A stretch of DNA of 16,616 bases from JAJFVC01 sp039698075 (GCA_039698075.1 JBDKTJ010000079.1:1-16616), one strand, 5' to 3'. Numbered from the stretch's first letter, positions 8,175 through 15,466 are shown. Numbers and translations are program-made. Notes: generated from the sequence alone by a model not told the origin.

Positions 8175-8226
8175 GTACGACTCCTTGAACGAGAGAAAAG
8201 AGGAACGAAAAGCAATGAAGTATCGC
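8175..8226 (-). repeat. Orphan leader copy (remnant 5' end of a fourth metallophosphoesterase gene)
   Basis: This stretch matches the leader of copy 3 (9624-9679) over about 50 bases with roughly five differences, including the AAGGAGTCGTA ribosome-site segment. Where a sister gene would have ATGAAGTGG, the minus strand reads GTG AAG TAT TGA (8174-8163) and runs directly into the TTGACG box of copy 2. It carries no coding sequence, so it looks like a duplication or deletion scar. Confidence 0.7.
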
Positions 8227-8540
8227 TACAGTGCAATGGTTGTCACTTTTTCCCCTTTTTGTGGAGGCGACGCTTTAACCGATACTGGAATTCAGAATCG
8301 ATTCTTCTGATGAACAAGAAGACAAGAACGCCACACCGTCTGCCATTACGATCGTTTGTCTGACTGCAGACTCCACCGACCGATCAGTATTGTTAAATGT
8401 CCGCAATATCACAAGCCATTTTTGCGTAAATCAACAATTACTTTGCGACAGCGAGAAGGGATGCCCCTTCACGACATTCATGAATCCATGGGGCTTTTAA
8501 GTTGCCGTCAACGAAGACCCAAGCGTCGACCAGTTCCTTT

Positions 8541-9623
8541 TCAGCGGTGCCCACGTTGACGCTTTTTGCTGCAAGCCGAGATGCTGCCGAAGCTCAATAA
8601 TCCGAGGGCGAGGAGAATGAGCGTGCCGGGCTCCGGAATGGCCGTGAGGCTGACGCTGCCCAGCGAGGCCGCGTACAGTTCTGTGTCGACCGCTACAACG
8701 CTCTGGGAATACGACATGCTCGTAGCCCCTGTGGTGGCCGTAACAAACCGGACGGTGTCTGAGGTGTCGTTGAGTTCCGGAAAACGGGTGTCGTACCACG
8801 TTTCGTCCGTCACATACGAGGTGTAGATGGTGGACGAGTACCAGTTTTTCGACACGTTCCAACTGAAGTTTTGGTGGATATGGCCCGCGTAGTTGGCGGC
8901 GACATTCGTCTTATACGAGTCCAGAAACGTGGTGATAGTCGACATCTCCGTGCTGTCGAACAGATACTGATCGGCCGTGGAGACGCCGGTGCGAAACATC
9001 GGAATGTGGGTGATGATGTTGATGTTCTCGTTCTTTGGTTTCGAGCAGGTTTGGATGTCGTTCTTGAGCCACGACCAGGTGCCGCCCGTGATATTGTTCA
9101 AGTCGCCGCCCTCATCGCCCGAGGTTCGTGAGGCGAAATCCGCACATGCAAAATGGCAGTTGCCGTAATCGAACGAAAAATTCTCCAGATATCGGCCGCT
9201 GACCGGCGTCGCCGCTTTCTGCCAATTCGTCAATGTGCTGGCCAGGTAGGTGTATTGCGACGAAAACGTTGTTTGGAACGCCGCTTCGTAGCCGCTGTGG
9301 ACTTCGTTGTCGCCGATCAACGGGACATAGGGGATTCCTGCGGTGTTCAAGGTGTCCAGCACCGTCTTGGCGGCGGTCAGATTCCCAGTTCCCCAGGCGA
9401 TGTCGCCGGCCACAAACACCAACTGGGTGTTGCGAGCGGTCTTGGTCGAAATGATGTAATTGACGGCGCTTTGGAGGTTGCTGAGGTGATCGGTCGTTGT
9501 GGCGTGCGGGTCCGCAATGACGGCATAGGCGAACTGGCCATAGGCTTTCAGCCCGCCGCCAGCAACAACGATTCCCGCGACCACCATGCCCAGTGCAAAC
9601 GACAATCTATTGCGCCACTTCAT
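8541..9623 (-). CDS. PEP-CTERM calcineurin-like metallophosphoesterase, copy 3
   Basis: The 360-residue protein is the most divergent of the three paralogues. The start at 9623 is preceded by AAGGAG and begins a signal peptide (MKWRNRLSF..., cleavage near AYG-Q). Motifs are DPH, AGDIAWG, GDNE-V-H, ITHIP and GHIH, so the metal ligands are intact. It lacks the HNTAGTTGV insertion after GDNE seen in the others and has a longer loop (SKNWYSS, RFPELNDTSD) before the last strands. The PEP-CTERM tail is present (PEPG plus hydrophobic helix), but its end is SACSKKRQRGHR, unlike the shared tail of copies 1 and 2. It is the first gene of the array in transcription order and has the clearest promoter and leader. 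Role: exported phosphoesterase of unknown substrate. Confidence 0.9.
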   Translation of the reverse strand: MKWRNRLSFALGMVVAGIVVAGGGLKAYGQFAYAVIADPHATTTDHLSNLQSAVNYIISTKTARNTQLVFVAGDIAWGTGNLTAAKTVLDTLNTAGIPYVPLIGDNEVHSGYEAAFQTTFSSQYTYLASTLTNWQKAATPVSGRYLENFSFDYGNCHFACADFASRTSGDEGGDLNNITGGTWSWLKNDIQTCSKPKNENINIITHIPMFRTGVSTADQYLFDSTEMSTITTFLDSYKTNVAANYAGHIHQNFSWNVSKNWYSSTIYTSYVTDETWYDTRFPELNDTSDTVRFVTATTGATSMSYSQSVVAVDTELYAASLGSVSLTAIPEPGTLILLALGLLSFGSISACSKKRQRGHR

Positions 9624-9686
9624 GATACGACTCCTTGAACAAGAGAAAAGGGGGACGAAAAGCGATGAAGTACCGCACCGCCCGTC

Positions 9687-9714
9687 ATCCTACAAGTCGC
9701 TGTTAAGGCGTCAA
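9687..9714 (-). promoter_or_regulatory. Promoter of metallophosphoesterase copy 3
   Basis: On the minus strand TTGACG (9714-9709) and TAGGAT (9692-9687) are 16 bases apart, followed by a leader that ends in AAGGAG before the ATG at 9623. The arrangement matches that of copy 1. Confidence 0.6.
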
Positions 9715-9810
9715 GCAAGGAGCGAATTTTTCACATGGAGTCCCCCCAGAACGCGAGGTCGAAACGAGCGAGTTGGGCAGGGGAGGGAAGAACGACTTTT
9801 TTCCCTTGCG

Positions 9811-9846
9811 AGACGCCAATCTTGGGCAAGCGGCGAGAATCGTCTC
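9811..9846. repeat. 36-bp repeat, copy B (partner at 6880-6915)
   Basis: It matches 6880-6915 at 34 of 36 positions in the same orientation. It lies between the 3' end of the permease gene and the promoter of phosphoesterase copy 3, about 97 bases upstream of the -35 box. No counterpart is seen upstream of copy 2. Confidence 0.75.
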
Positions 9847-9872
9847 TGGCGGCGTCTTGTTGTCGGCGCCCC

Positions 9873-11207
9873 TCAGCGAGACCTGGTTGTGATCGTGCGC
9901 CGCGAAATGGTTCGATACGCCCCTTCGGCGACGAAACAGATCGGCAGCAGCGCGAACATCGTTACCAACGCCGGCATGGAATGTTGGTAGATGTAGTAGC
10001 TTAGGGTTCCGGCCGTGGCGAAGCAGGCGAGGATCGACAGGTAAACCAGCGGCCGGTTGGCGCCCGTCTCGGCCGTCAGCGGAAGGTGTGCGACGCTGAC
10101 CATGCCGTAGATCAGCAGAAATGCGCCGCTGCCCATCATGGCCACGCCGGACAGGTCGAAAAAGACGACGAACACAAGCACCAACGCGGCGGTGATGACC
10201 AGCCCGCCGGTGCCGCCTTGCCAAAGATGTCGGGAAAACACTTTAGGCAACTCGCCGTCTTTGGCCAGCATGTAGCTGACGTTGGCCGAGCCGAACAGCG
10301 TGGCGTTGATGGCCGAGGCCGTCGAAAAAACCGCGCCGATGGCGATCAGACGAAACCCAAGCTCGCCCAAGAACGGTTTGGCGGCCTGGGCCAGGGCGTA
10401 GTCCTTCGCGGCGACGATGTCGCCGACGTGCAGGTTGCCGATCACTGCGACGGAGACCAAAATGTAAATCGCGATGACGCTCAACACGCTCCCATAGAGC
10501 GCACGCGGTAGGAGTTTTTTCGGATCGTTCATGTCCTCGGCCGCGTTGGTGATCAGTCCGAACCCTTCGTATCCGATAAACAGCACGCCCGCTCCGAACG
10601 CGATGCCCGAGAATGCGGGCCAGGTCGCGGTCGACAGATAGGTGGGATGCAAGAAGAACATGCCGGTGATGGAAAACACCAGTAGGATGGCGACCTTGAT
10701 GCCCACGATGACCGACTCGGAACGTCCAACCAGGCCGGCGCCGACGAAATTGACCGCGGTGAACAACAGAACGATGCCGCAGGCCGCGCACTTGTTGAAC
10801 AACGGCGAGGCATGGCTCGGGAAGAACGTGGCGAAATAGCCGGCGAAACCGTGGGCGTAAAGCGCCAGGGCGATGATGTAGCCGATCCACATATAAAGAT
10901 TGATGCCGCCGCTCAAAAGGCCGTCGCCGAAACCTTGCACGAGAAACTCGACGGGCCCGCCCGCCGAAGGATACCGCGAGCCGAGTTTCGCGTAGGAGTA
11001 CGTGGAGAGCAGGGCGACGATGCCGCCGAGAATGAACGAGAGCCACAGGGCCGTGCCGGACGTTTGGGCGACGACGCCGAGAATCGAAAAAATGCCGGCG
11101 CCGACCATGCCGCCGATGCCGATCGCCATGGCGGAGATCAGGCCGATCTGCCCGCGTTGAGGCGTGGCGGCCGATTGCGAGGAAACCGCGGCTTTCGATT
11201 CAGACAT
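9873..11207 (-). CDS. APC-superfamily amino-acid permease
   Basis: The 444-residue integral membrane protein has about 12 hydrophobic segments, the usual number and size for the amino acid-polyamine-organocation family. The first membrane segment contains the family's glycine-rich unwound helix (GIGGMVGAGIFSILG, about 30-44), and helix 6 carries GVLFIGYEGFGLITNAAEDMNDP (about 208-230), where the YEGF/NxxEDM region typically contacts the substrate. It would import an amino acid or related amine at the cytoplasmic membrane; the specificity cannot be read. The start at 11207 has AAGGAG about 10 bases upstream. It ends in a basic cytoplasmic tail (RRTITTRSR). It stands alone between two repeat-containing gaps, and no clear terminator follows it. 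Confidence 0.9.
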   Translation of the reverse strand: MSESKAAVSSQSAATPQRGQIGLISAMAIGIGGMVGAGIFSILGVVAQTSGTALWLSFILGGIVALLSTYSYAKLGSRYPSAGGPVEFLVQGFGDGLLSGGINLYMWIGYIIALALYAHGFAGYFATFFPSHASPLFNKCAACGIVLLFTAVNFVGAGLVGRSESVIVGIKVAILLVFSITGMFFLHPTYLSTATWPAFSGIAFGAGVLFIGYEGFGLITNAAEDMNDPKKLLPRALYGSVLSVIAIYILVSVAVIGNLHVGDIVAAKDYALAQAAKPFLGELGFRLIAIGAVFSTASAINATLFGSANVSYMLAKDGELPKVFSRHLWQGGTGGLVITAALVLVFVVFFDLSGVAMMGSGAFLLIYGMVSVAHLPLTAETGANRPLVYLSILACFATAGTLSYYIYQHSMPALVTMFALLPICFVAEGAYRTISRRTITTRSR

Positions 11208-11442
11208 GCTGTCGAGCTCCTTCGAGGTGTGATCTATGGTGGGAGGATGGGCGGTGGGCTCAGCGACGCGGCCGAATGCGACGGCGGCGACCGCCGCAGG
11301 GATGTTTTAACTATAGCTTGCGTCAAAGGTTCCGCACGCCGTCGTCAAAATCAAAAAAATCGCTACCGGTGCTCGGGGGCGTAGTGAAAATTTCACGGTC
11401 AAAACAGGTAAGACCACGCTCTGACTCGAATCTCACAAAAAA

Positions 11443-11549
11443 CTCACGCCAAGACGCTAAGACGCAAACAAGATAGGCCGAATGACCGCTTTCTTTGCAC
11501 GTCTGGATGCTTCCATCGATTCCTTTGCGACTTTGCGCCTTTGCGTGAG
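11443..11549. repeat. 26-bp inverted repeat element of the CGCAAAG type
   Basis: The arms at 11443-11468 and 11524-11549 are inverted copies matching at 22 of 26 positions. Each arm is itself built from about three heptamers close to CGCAAAG and ends in CTCACGC. The 55-base centre has no coding content. Dispersed repeats of this CTTTGCG/CGCAAAG kind are common between genes of planctomycetes and other environmental bacteria, from general knowledge. It could be a small non-autonomous element or a structured RNA. Confidence 0.75.
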
Positions 11550-11602
11550 CCTATTTTCCTTTGACCTACCAAGCTGCCAAAAACTTTTACCGCACGCGGC
11601 GT

Positions 11603-11628
11603 TTGGCCGGGATTGCCTTTCTCGGCGT
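11603..11628. repeat. 26-bp direct repeat, left copy (partner at 15977-16002)
   Basis: It is identical over 26 bases to 15977-16002, in the same orientation (TTGGCCGGGATTGCC followed by TTTCTCGGCGT). It sits just past the 3' end of the mecI operon. In the right copy a -10-like TACGAT follows; here the corresponding bases are TCCGCC. Confidence 0.85.
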
Positions 11629-11696
11629 TCGATCTTCCGCCGCGTTTTAGTTGGAAATACGAGAAGAGCCTGATGGTCCCTAAGCAACAGTGTGAT

Positions 11697-13229
11697 TCAA
11701 GGCTTCTTGGTTGTAAATTGTCTGGCAACAGCCTCCAATTCTTTGAGGTCGTCCGCTTTAAGCTCGATGTATTGCGTATTCGTGCCAAGGATGTCAATTC
11801 TCCTGAGGCTATAGACCACCCGACAGTTTCCGCTTCCATCGCTTCGACGTTGAACGTTTCGGAGCAACTGAACGACAAAATCCTCAATATTGCGGATCTG
11901 TGTGTTTCCCACCATCCAAAAACAATCGCCTTCGACCAGGTTGCCAATATGGAGACGTGCGTGATTGGGACCAGGGTCCAATACTATTACGCCACGGTCA
12001 TCAAACAAGTCGTACTCACCCTTCAACGCCGGATTCACATCGACGAGTTTCATCCCAAGAAGCATGACTGGCTGCGACTTGTGCGATGTTTCGATGCGAG
12101 ACATTTTCAGAACCAGATCGTTGCGGTCCTTGTTAAGGGTTATGGACTGGCTTGCTTTCTGGCGTGTATTCAAAGCGTGGGCGGTCATCGTGCATTCTCC
12201 ATCGGGCAGACCATACAATCCAAAACTGCCGTCTCGACCGCTGATCGTCGCCTTGCGTTCCTTTGCGAAGTTTACTTCGACCATCACATCCGCAGCCGGC
12301 TTGCCATCGGCGTCCAAAATCCGACCTTGGATGGCCTTCCCTTTCGCCGCCGCTATCTGAAGATTACGGCGTTGCTTCTCTGGGAGAGCGTAAACGTCCG
12401 TGATGATGATTGTGCAGTATTTCGGATGCGTGAACATGAGCCGTCCTTTGCTGTTCTTCGGCGGCTCCTTTGGGTAGTCAAATATCTGGAATTCCCCGTC
12501 CTTGCCCGTCAGCACACGGGTCACACCACCATTCCCTTTTGCAGTTTGGATGCTGGCGCTAGTCATTGCATCTTCGACACCCTCGCCATCTTCATTGACA
12601 AGACGCCCGGCAACGTACATCGATTCCTGGAGTTTGAAGTCGCACGAAGCGGTTCCATTGGGGGACACGGTGACTTTGCTGTCGCGATTCCCTTGCATGT
12701 AGAGGCCGGCCGCCGATTGGAATCCCTGGCAGAATGCATCTAATGAAACGTGGGTATTAGGGGCATCGACAGGAACCGCCAATCGATATTGCCCGCGTTC
12801 ATCGGTCTTCGTTTCGTAGCGGGGATGATTTGGCTTGCATCGTATAAATCGCATGTCCGTGACGGGCACGGCGGCACGAACCACCGCTTCAGCCAACGGT
12901 TGGCCTGTGTCTTCACGCATCACGCGCCCCGTGATGGTTGCGATACGCTTGTCCTTCGGCTTTTCGATCAAAGCGTCTGCCGTTGCCGGCCTCGCGACTG
13001 GGGCGGCTGGCTTTTGGTCATCCGCAATCACCGAAGCAGAGCGAAGTGTTGGCAAGAAGACCGTCAGCATTGCCGCCACACCAAGCCACAGCAAATTGCG
13101 TCGCGAAAGCGCCGGACTGGTTTGGCTGGTCGGCACAAGCATCGTCAATCGCCGCCGCCAAAACGAGCTGAGCTGTGGATTTCCGCCCGCGTCGATCAGC
13201 GTCGCCCAGGGACCGTATTGGTTTGCCAT
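11697..13229 (-). CDS. Membrane-anchored or exported protein with three carboxypeptidase-regulatory-like domains and a PDZ-like domain
   Basis: The protein has 510 residues. The start at 13229 was chosen for its AAGGA site and because its first 50 residues match the neighbouring protein almost exactly. Residues 1-50 contain SFWRRRLTMLVP and SRRNLLWLG and lead into a hydrophobic segment (about 45-68); the ending VIADD could be a cleavage site, so it is either a membrane anchor or a Tat-like signal. Three Ig-like carboxypeptidase-regulatory domains follow at about 97-200, 205-290 and 298-377 (GRVMREDTGQPL, GRLVNEDGEGV and GRILDADGKPA mark their starts). A PDZ-like domain occupies about 390-480 (GVIVLDPGP, IGNLVEGD, VGNTQI). 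It is the last gene of the mecI operon, 61 bases after its neighbour. The inferred role is an extracytoplasmic binding or sensing partner of the split M56 protease. Confidence 0.85.
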   Translation of the reverse strand: MANQYGPWATLIDAGGNPQLSSFWRRRLTMLVPTSQTSPALSRRNLLWLGVAAMLTVFLPTLRSASVIADDQKPAAPVARPATADALIEKPKDKRIATITGRVMREDTGQPLAEAVVRAAVPVTDMRFIRCKPNHPRYETKTDERGQYRLAVPVDAPNTHVSLDAFCQGFQSAAGLYMQGNRDSKVTVSPNGTASCDFKLQESMYVAGRLVNEDGEGVEDAMTSASIQTAKGNGGVTRVLTGKDGEFQIFDYPKEPPKNSKGRLMFTHPKYCTIIITDVYALPEKQRRNLQIAAAKGKAIQGRILDADGKPAADVMVEVNFAKERKATISGRDGSFGLYGLPDGECTMTAHALNTRQKASQSITLNKDRNDLVLKMSRIETSHKSQPVMLLGMKLVDVNPALKGEYDLFDDRGVIVLDPGPNHARLHIGNLVEGDCFWMVGNTQIRNIEDFVVQLLRNVQRRSDGSGNCRVVYSLRRIDILGTNTQYIELKADDLKELEAVARQFTTKKP

Positions 13230-13242
13230 AGCAGTTTTCCTT
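13081..13242 (-). repeat. 162-bp duplicated module, copy 1
   Basis: It is nearly identical to 14291-14452, at exactly 1210 bases distance and in the same orientation. It spans the ribosome-binding site, the start codon and about the first 49 codons. The half nearest the start codon is almost unchanged, and differences concentrate at the membrane-segment end. Confidence 0.88.
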
Positions 13243-13290
13243 CCAGTCTGGCTGGTCAGTTTAATATCCGCAGACGTGCGAAGTCGGCCA

Positions 13291-14439
13291 TCACCAATCT
13301 GGATGACCAAGCCACAGAATTTTCGCGTCTTTCAGCGGAAGTGGGCGGCGGTTCGTGCCATCGGCGTCCATGATCGCCAAGCGGCGATTCTCGTTCGAAC
13401 CGCCAACTTTCTTCCCCTTCTCATTGAGATGCCAGTCGAACAGTAGAACCACGAGGTGGCGGCCGTCGGGGGAAAAACATCCCGCCTCGACGCTCTCCAA
13501 ACCTTCTTCTCGCAGGATTTCGCGGTCGTTGCTTCCGTCCACGTCCATCACGTGTAGCGAGTTGCCATCCTTTGCGGTCTGATGCAAGTAGACGATCTTC
13601 TGACTATCCGGCGAAAATCGAGGGTAACAATTTAGGCCGTCCTTGGTGAGCAGCAGTTCTTCGCTACCGTCCGGTCGCATTCGATAGAGTTGATAGCCGC
13701 GGCCGAAGGGTGGTTTGCGATTAGTTACTGCCACGAACCATTTGCCATCCGCAGACCAATCCCAAACCAGATCCGTCTCGGGAACCGGCAGCTTTTTTCG
13801 TGCGGACCCATCCGCTTGGACAAGCCACGTTGTGTTCTCGGATCTTGAATCCTCTGTAAAATGACCGGTGACCGTGACGATTTGCCTGTCGTCCGGTGAC
13901 CAGAAAAAGAAATCTCCCTTGGCGCCAATTGGGCTGGTGCGGTGCGTTGTCAGGTCATAAGTCTCAATCTCAGTGAATTCGGCCGCATGGGACTTGGAAG
14001 GGCGAAACCTTGTGAAAGCAAGAGATTTTCCGTTGTGAGCGACTCTTACGGCATCGCCAGGGCAGACTTCCTCCCATCGTCCCGTATCCGGATCGACGGC
14101 GATGATCCCACGGACATCACCAAGGGCGTCCTCTTTGCGGTTGGCGGGGTTCGATTTGGTCTTGAGGTTTGCATGAAGGAAAATGCGACCAGCCACAGAC
14201 TTATCACCTTGTTTCACAACTTTGTCGTCATCGGCCATTGCCGAGGCCAGTCGGAGAGTTGGCGTTAGGGACGCGAGTGCCCCCGCCGTTCCAAGCCACA
14301 GTAAATTACGCCGCGAGAGCACCGGACTGGTTCGGCTGGTCGGCACAAGCATCGTCAGCCGCCGCCGCCAAAACGAGCTGAGCTGTGGATTTCCGCCCGC
14401 GTCGATCAGCGTCGCCCAGGGACCGTATTGGTTTGCCAT
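13291..14439 (-). CDS. WD40/TolB-like beta-propeller protein with M56-type juxtamembrane N-terminus
   Basis: The protein has 382 residues. Residues 1-50 are almost the same as in the next gene (SFWRRRLTMLVP, SRRNLLWLG). They are followed by a hydrophobic segment at about 46-68 and AMADD, a possible membrane anchor or Tat-like signal. The rest is a propeller of PD40/TolB type with repeated strand signatures: WSPDDRQIVTV (180-190), WSADGKWFVAV (228-238), FSPDSQKIVYL (275-285) and FSPDGRHLVVL (322-332). Linking segments such as VMDVDGSNDREI and IMDADGTNRRPL are typical of this fold. Such propellers bind proteins or glycans outside the cytoplasm. It begins 31 bases after the M56 gene in another frame, with AAAGGA upstream, so translation is independent. 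In many planctomycete M56 proteins a comparable segment is fused to the peptidase; here it is a separate chain. Confidence 0.85.
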   Translation of the reverse strand: MANQYGPWATLIDAGGNPQLSSFWRRRLTMLVPTSRTSPVLSRRNLLWLGTAGALASLTPTLRLASAMADDDKVVKQGDKSVAGRIFLHANLKTKSNPANRKEDALGDVRGIIAVDPDTGRWEEVCPGDAVRVAHNGKSLAFTRFRPSKSHAAEFTEIETYDLTTHRTSPIGAKGDFFFWSPDDRQIVTVTGHFTEDSRSENTTWLVQADGSARKKLPVPETDLVWDWSADGKWFVAVTNRKPPFGRGYQLYRMRPDGSEELLLTKDGLNCYPRFSPDSQKIVYLHQTAKDGNSLHVMDVDGSNDREILREEGLESVEAGCFSPDGRHLVVLLFDWHLNEKGKKVGGSNENRRLAIMDADGTNRRPLPLKDAKILWLGHPDW

Positions 14440-14452
14440 AGCAGTTTTCCTT
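14291..14452 (-). repeat. 162-bp duplicated module, copy 2
   Basis: Partner of 13081-13242. It covers the ribosome-binding site, start codon and N-terminal module of the propeller protein. It lies directly after the M56 peptidase gene, the place expected for the original post-peptidase segment, so it is probably the ancestral copy. Confidence 0.88.
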
Positions 14453-14470
14453 TCGGAAAGCGTTCGGTTG

Positions 14471-15445
14471 TTACGGTTGTTTTGATGGTGGTTGGCTACC
14501 GGTCAGACCGGCGGCAATGGCGGCTTGGATAGCGGCCGACTCGGACGTGTGGCTTATCACTTGAACCAACGTCTGGGCGTATTCGGCTGGCGGATGACCG
14601 CTGTGGGCCATCGCCAGTTGGTCGCAGGCCAATTCCCGCTCCAAACCGAGTTGATAAGCTACCCAGTAGACCAGCGGATTGAAAAAATAAACGATCCTCG
14701 CAATCTCCACTGGCCACCCCCACGCTAAATCATGCCGTTGGATGTGCGCCAGTTCGTGCAGAACGACTTGCCGTCGTCGACGCTCGTCGAGCCGATCCAA
14801 CAGTCCACGAGGCAGCACGAGCCACGACCGCCAGATTCCGCAGACAAAAACAGGACAGTCGTCGGTCACGGACACGACGGTCGGCGCACGACGAAGGCCA
14901 AGTTGTCCGGCCAGTTCCGCCACTAATCCAGTAAGGTCTTTGTCCGCCGGCGTGCTTTGCCGCAACACGCGAGTTAGCCGCAACCGTTGGCGCAGCAGGC
15001 GAAGAAACTGCCAGACCACGACAGCGGACCATGCCGACAGAAGCCACGCCCGCCACGAAATGGTCGTCAACGATTCCCAGAACGGCGTGCCGGGCCAAGT
15101 GGCTTCTCCGCCTGCGTCTTGCGCCAAGGACAGCGGCCGTTGCAATGGCATCCGCTCCGAGTCTTCACCAAGCACGTCGGACCGCTGCGATGTTGCTGGC
15201 GGACTTACCGGCTTGCTCGTTGCCCAGGACGGCAGCGGCACGTAAAAACTCCAGAACGGCATCAGCAGGAGCTTGATGGCCACGATCTGCCACAGCCAGT
15301 ATCGAACCACGGGCGAAGATCGCCGCAGAAACCAGGCGATCAGGGCCGCCAACGCCACCAACACCACCGACTGCCAAAGCACGGCGGCCATCACGTCCAG
15401 CCATCGCTGGCCCCACTCGTTAAGAGTCAAGATTGTTGTGAGCAT
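14471..15445 (-). CDS. M56-family (BlaR1/MecR1-type) membrane metallopeptidase, short form without sensor domain
   Basis: The protein has 324 residues. Membrane segments lie at about 18-40, 46-68 and 131-150. The cytoplasmic zinc peptidase region has HELAH at 230-234 inside VVLHELAHIQRHDL, and the third ligand region ERELACD at 269-275. These are the hallmarks of BlaR1-type proteases, which cleave or trigger cleavage of BlaI/MecI after a signal is sensed outside. BlaR1 is usually near 585 residues, with a fourth membrane segment and an extracellular sensor domain. This chain stops at AAGLTGSQPPSKQP, just where that last segment would begin, and the next two genes begin with the missing segment. 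It starts 21 bases after mecI. The ribosome site is weak (AAAGG about 16 bases upstream), suggesting coupling to mecI translation. Confidence 0.88.
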   Translation of the reverse strand: MLTTILTLNEWGQRWLDVMAAVLWQSVVLVALAALIAWFLRRSSPVVRYWLWQIVAIKLLLMPFWSFYVPLPSWATSKPVSPPATSQRSDVLGEDSERMPLQRPLSLAQDAGGEATWPGTPFWESLTTISWRAWLLSAWSAVVVWQFLRLLRQRLRLTRVLRQSTPADKDLTGLVAELAGQLGLRRAPTVVSVTDDCPVFVCGIWRSWLVLPRGLLDRLDERRRRQVVLHELAHIQRHDLAWGWPVEIARIVYFFNPLVYWVAYQLGLERELACDQLAMAHSGHPPAEYAQTLVQVISHTSESAAIQAAIAAGLTGSQPPSKQP

Positions 15446-15466
15446 GGCGGTCGCCGTTTCTGCCTT

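Larger units (their letters stand above)
8074..8540. other. Intergenic region between copies 3 and 2 with leader, promoter and AT-richer filler
   Basis: Reading from copy 2 outward, this holds the leader of copy 2 (8074-8160), its TTGACG box (8166-8161), a second leader copy without a gene (8175-8226), and then about 310 bases with no recognisable gene. The filler is visibly richer in A and T than its surroundings, especially 8380-8450. It contains a 12-bp palindrome AGAATCGATTCT (8294-8305) and a GAAGGG/CCCTTC hairpin near 8455-8470 about 75 bases past the copy 3 stop. The hairpin lacks a T-run on the minus strand, so I do not call it a terminator. Confidence 0.55.
11208..11696. other. 489-base gap upstream of the permease and downstream of the mecI operon
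   Basis: There is no gene I can support. Next to the permease start it holds an untranslated leader with a GC-rich palindrome (GCGGCG..CGCCGC near 11284-11298) and a TATAGT that could be a -10 box (minus strand, about 11312-11317) without a good -35. Farther out are a 13-base palindrome GTGAAAATTTCAC (11384-11396), the 26-bp inverted repeat (11443-11549), and one copy of the 26-bp direct repeat (11603-11628). Confidence 0.55.

Noticed and set aside
8085..8363. Small + strand frames in the gap between copies 3 and 2.
   Set aside because: They run through repeated leader sequence and have no ribosome site, signal peptide or familiar motif.
8455..8470. GAAGGG-ATGC-CCCTTC hairpin downstream of phosphoesterase copy 3, considered as its terminator.
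   Set aside because: The stem is only 6 bp and no T-run follows on the minus strand.
9783..9808. AGGGAA/TTCCCT stem downstream of the permease gene, considered as its terminator.
   Set aside because: On the minus strand the A-run falls inside the hairpin and the stem is followed by C-rich sequence, not Ts.
11613..12743. A 376-codon open frame on the + strand opposite the carboxypeptidase-regulatory-like gene.
   Set aside because: It mirrors a well-supported minus-strand gene in an operon, has no family features, and spans the 3' end of that gene into the intergenic gap.
14440..14470. A possible frameshift joining the M56 peptidase and propeller genes into one BlaR1-like protein, by sequencing error or recent mutation.
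   Set aside because: A ribosome site (AAAGGA) and start codon lie in the 31-base junction, and the same start region is duplicated before the next gene, which shows it works as an independent translation start.
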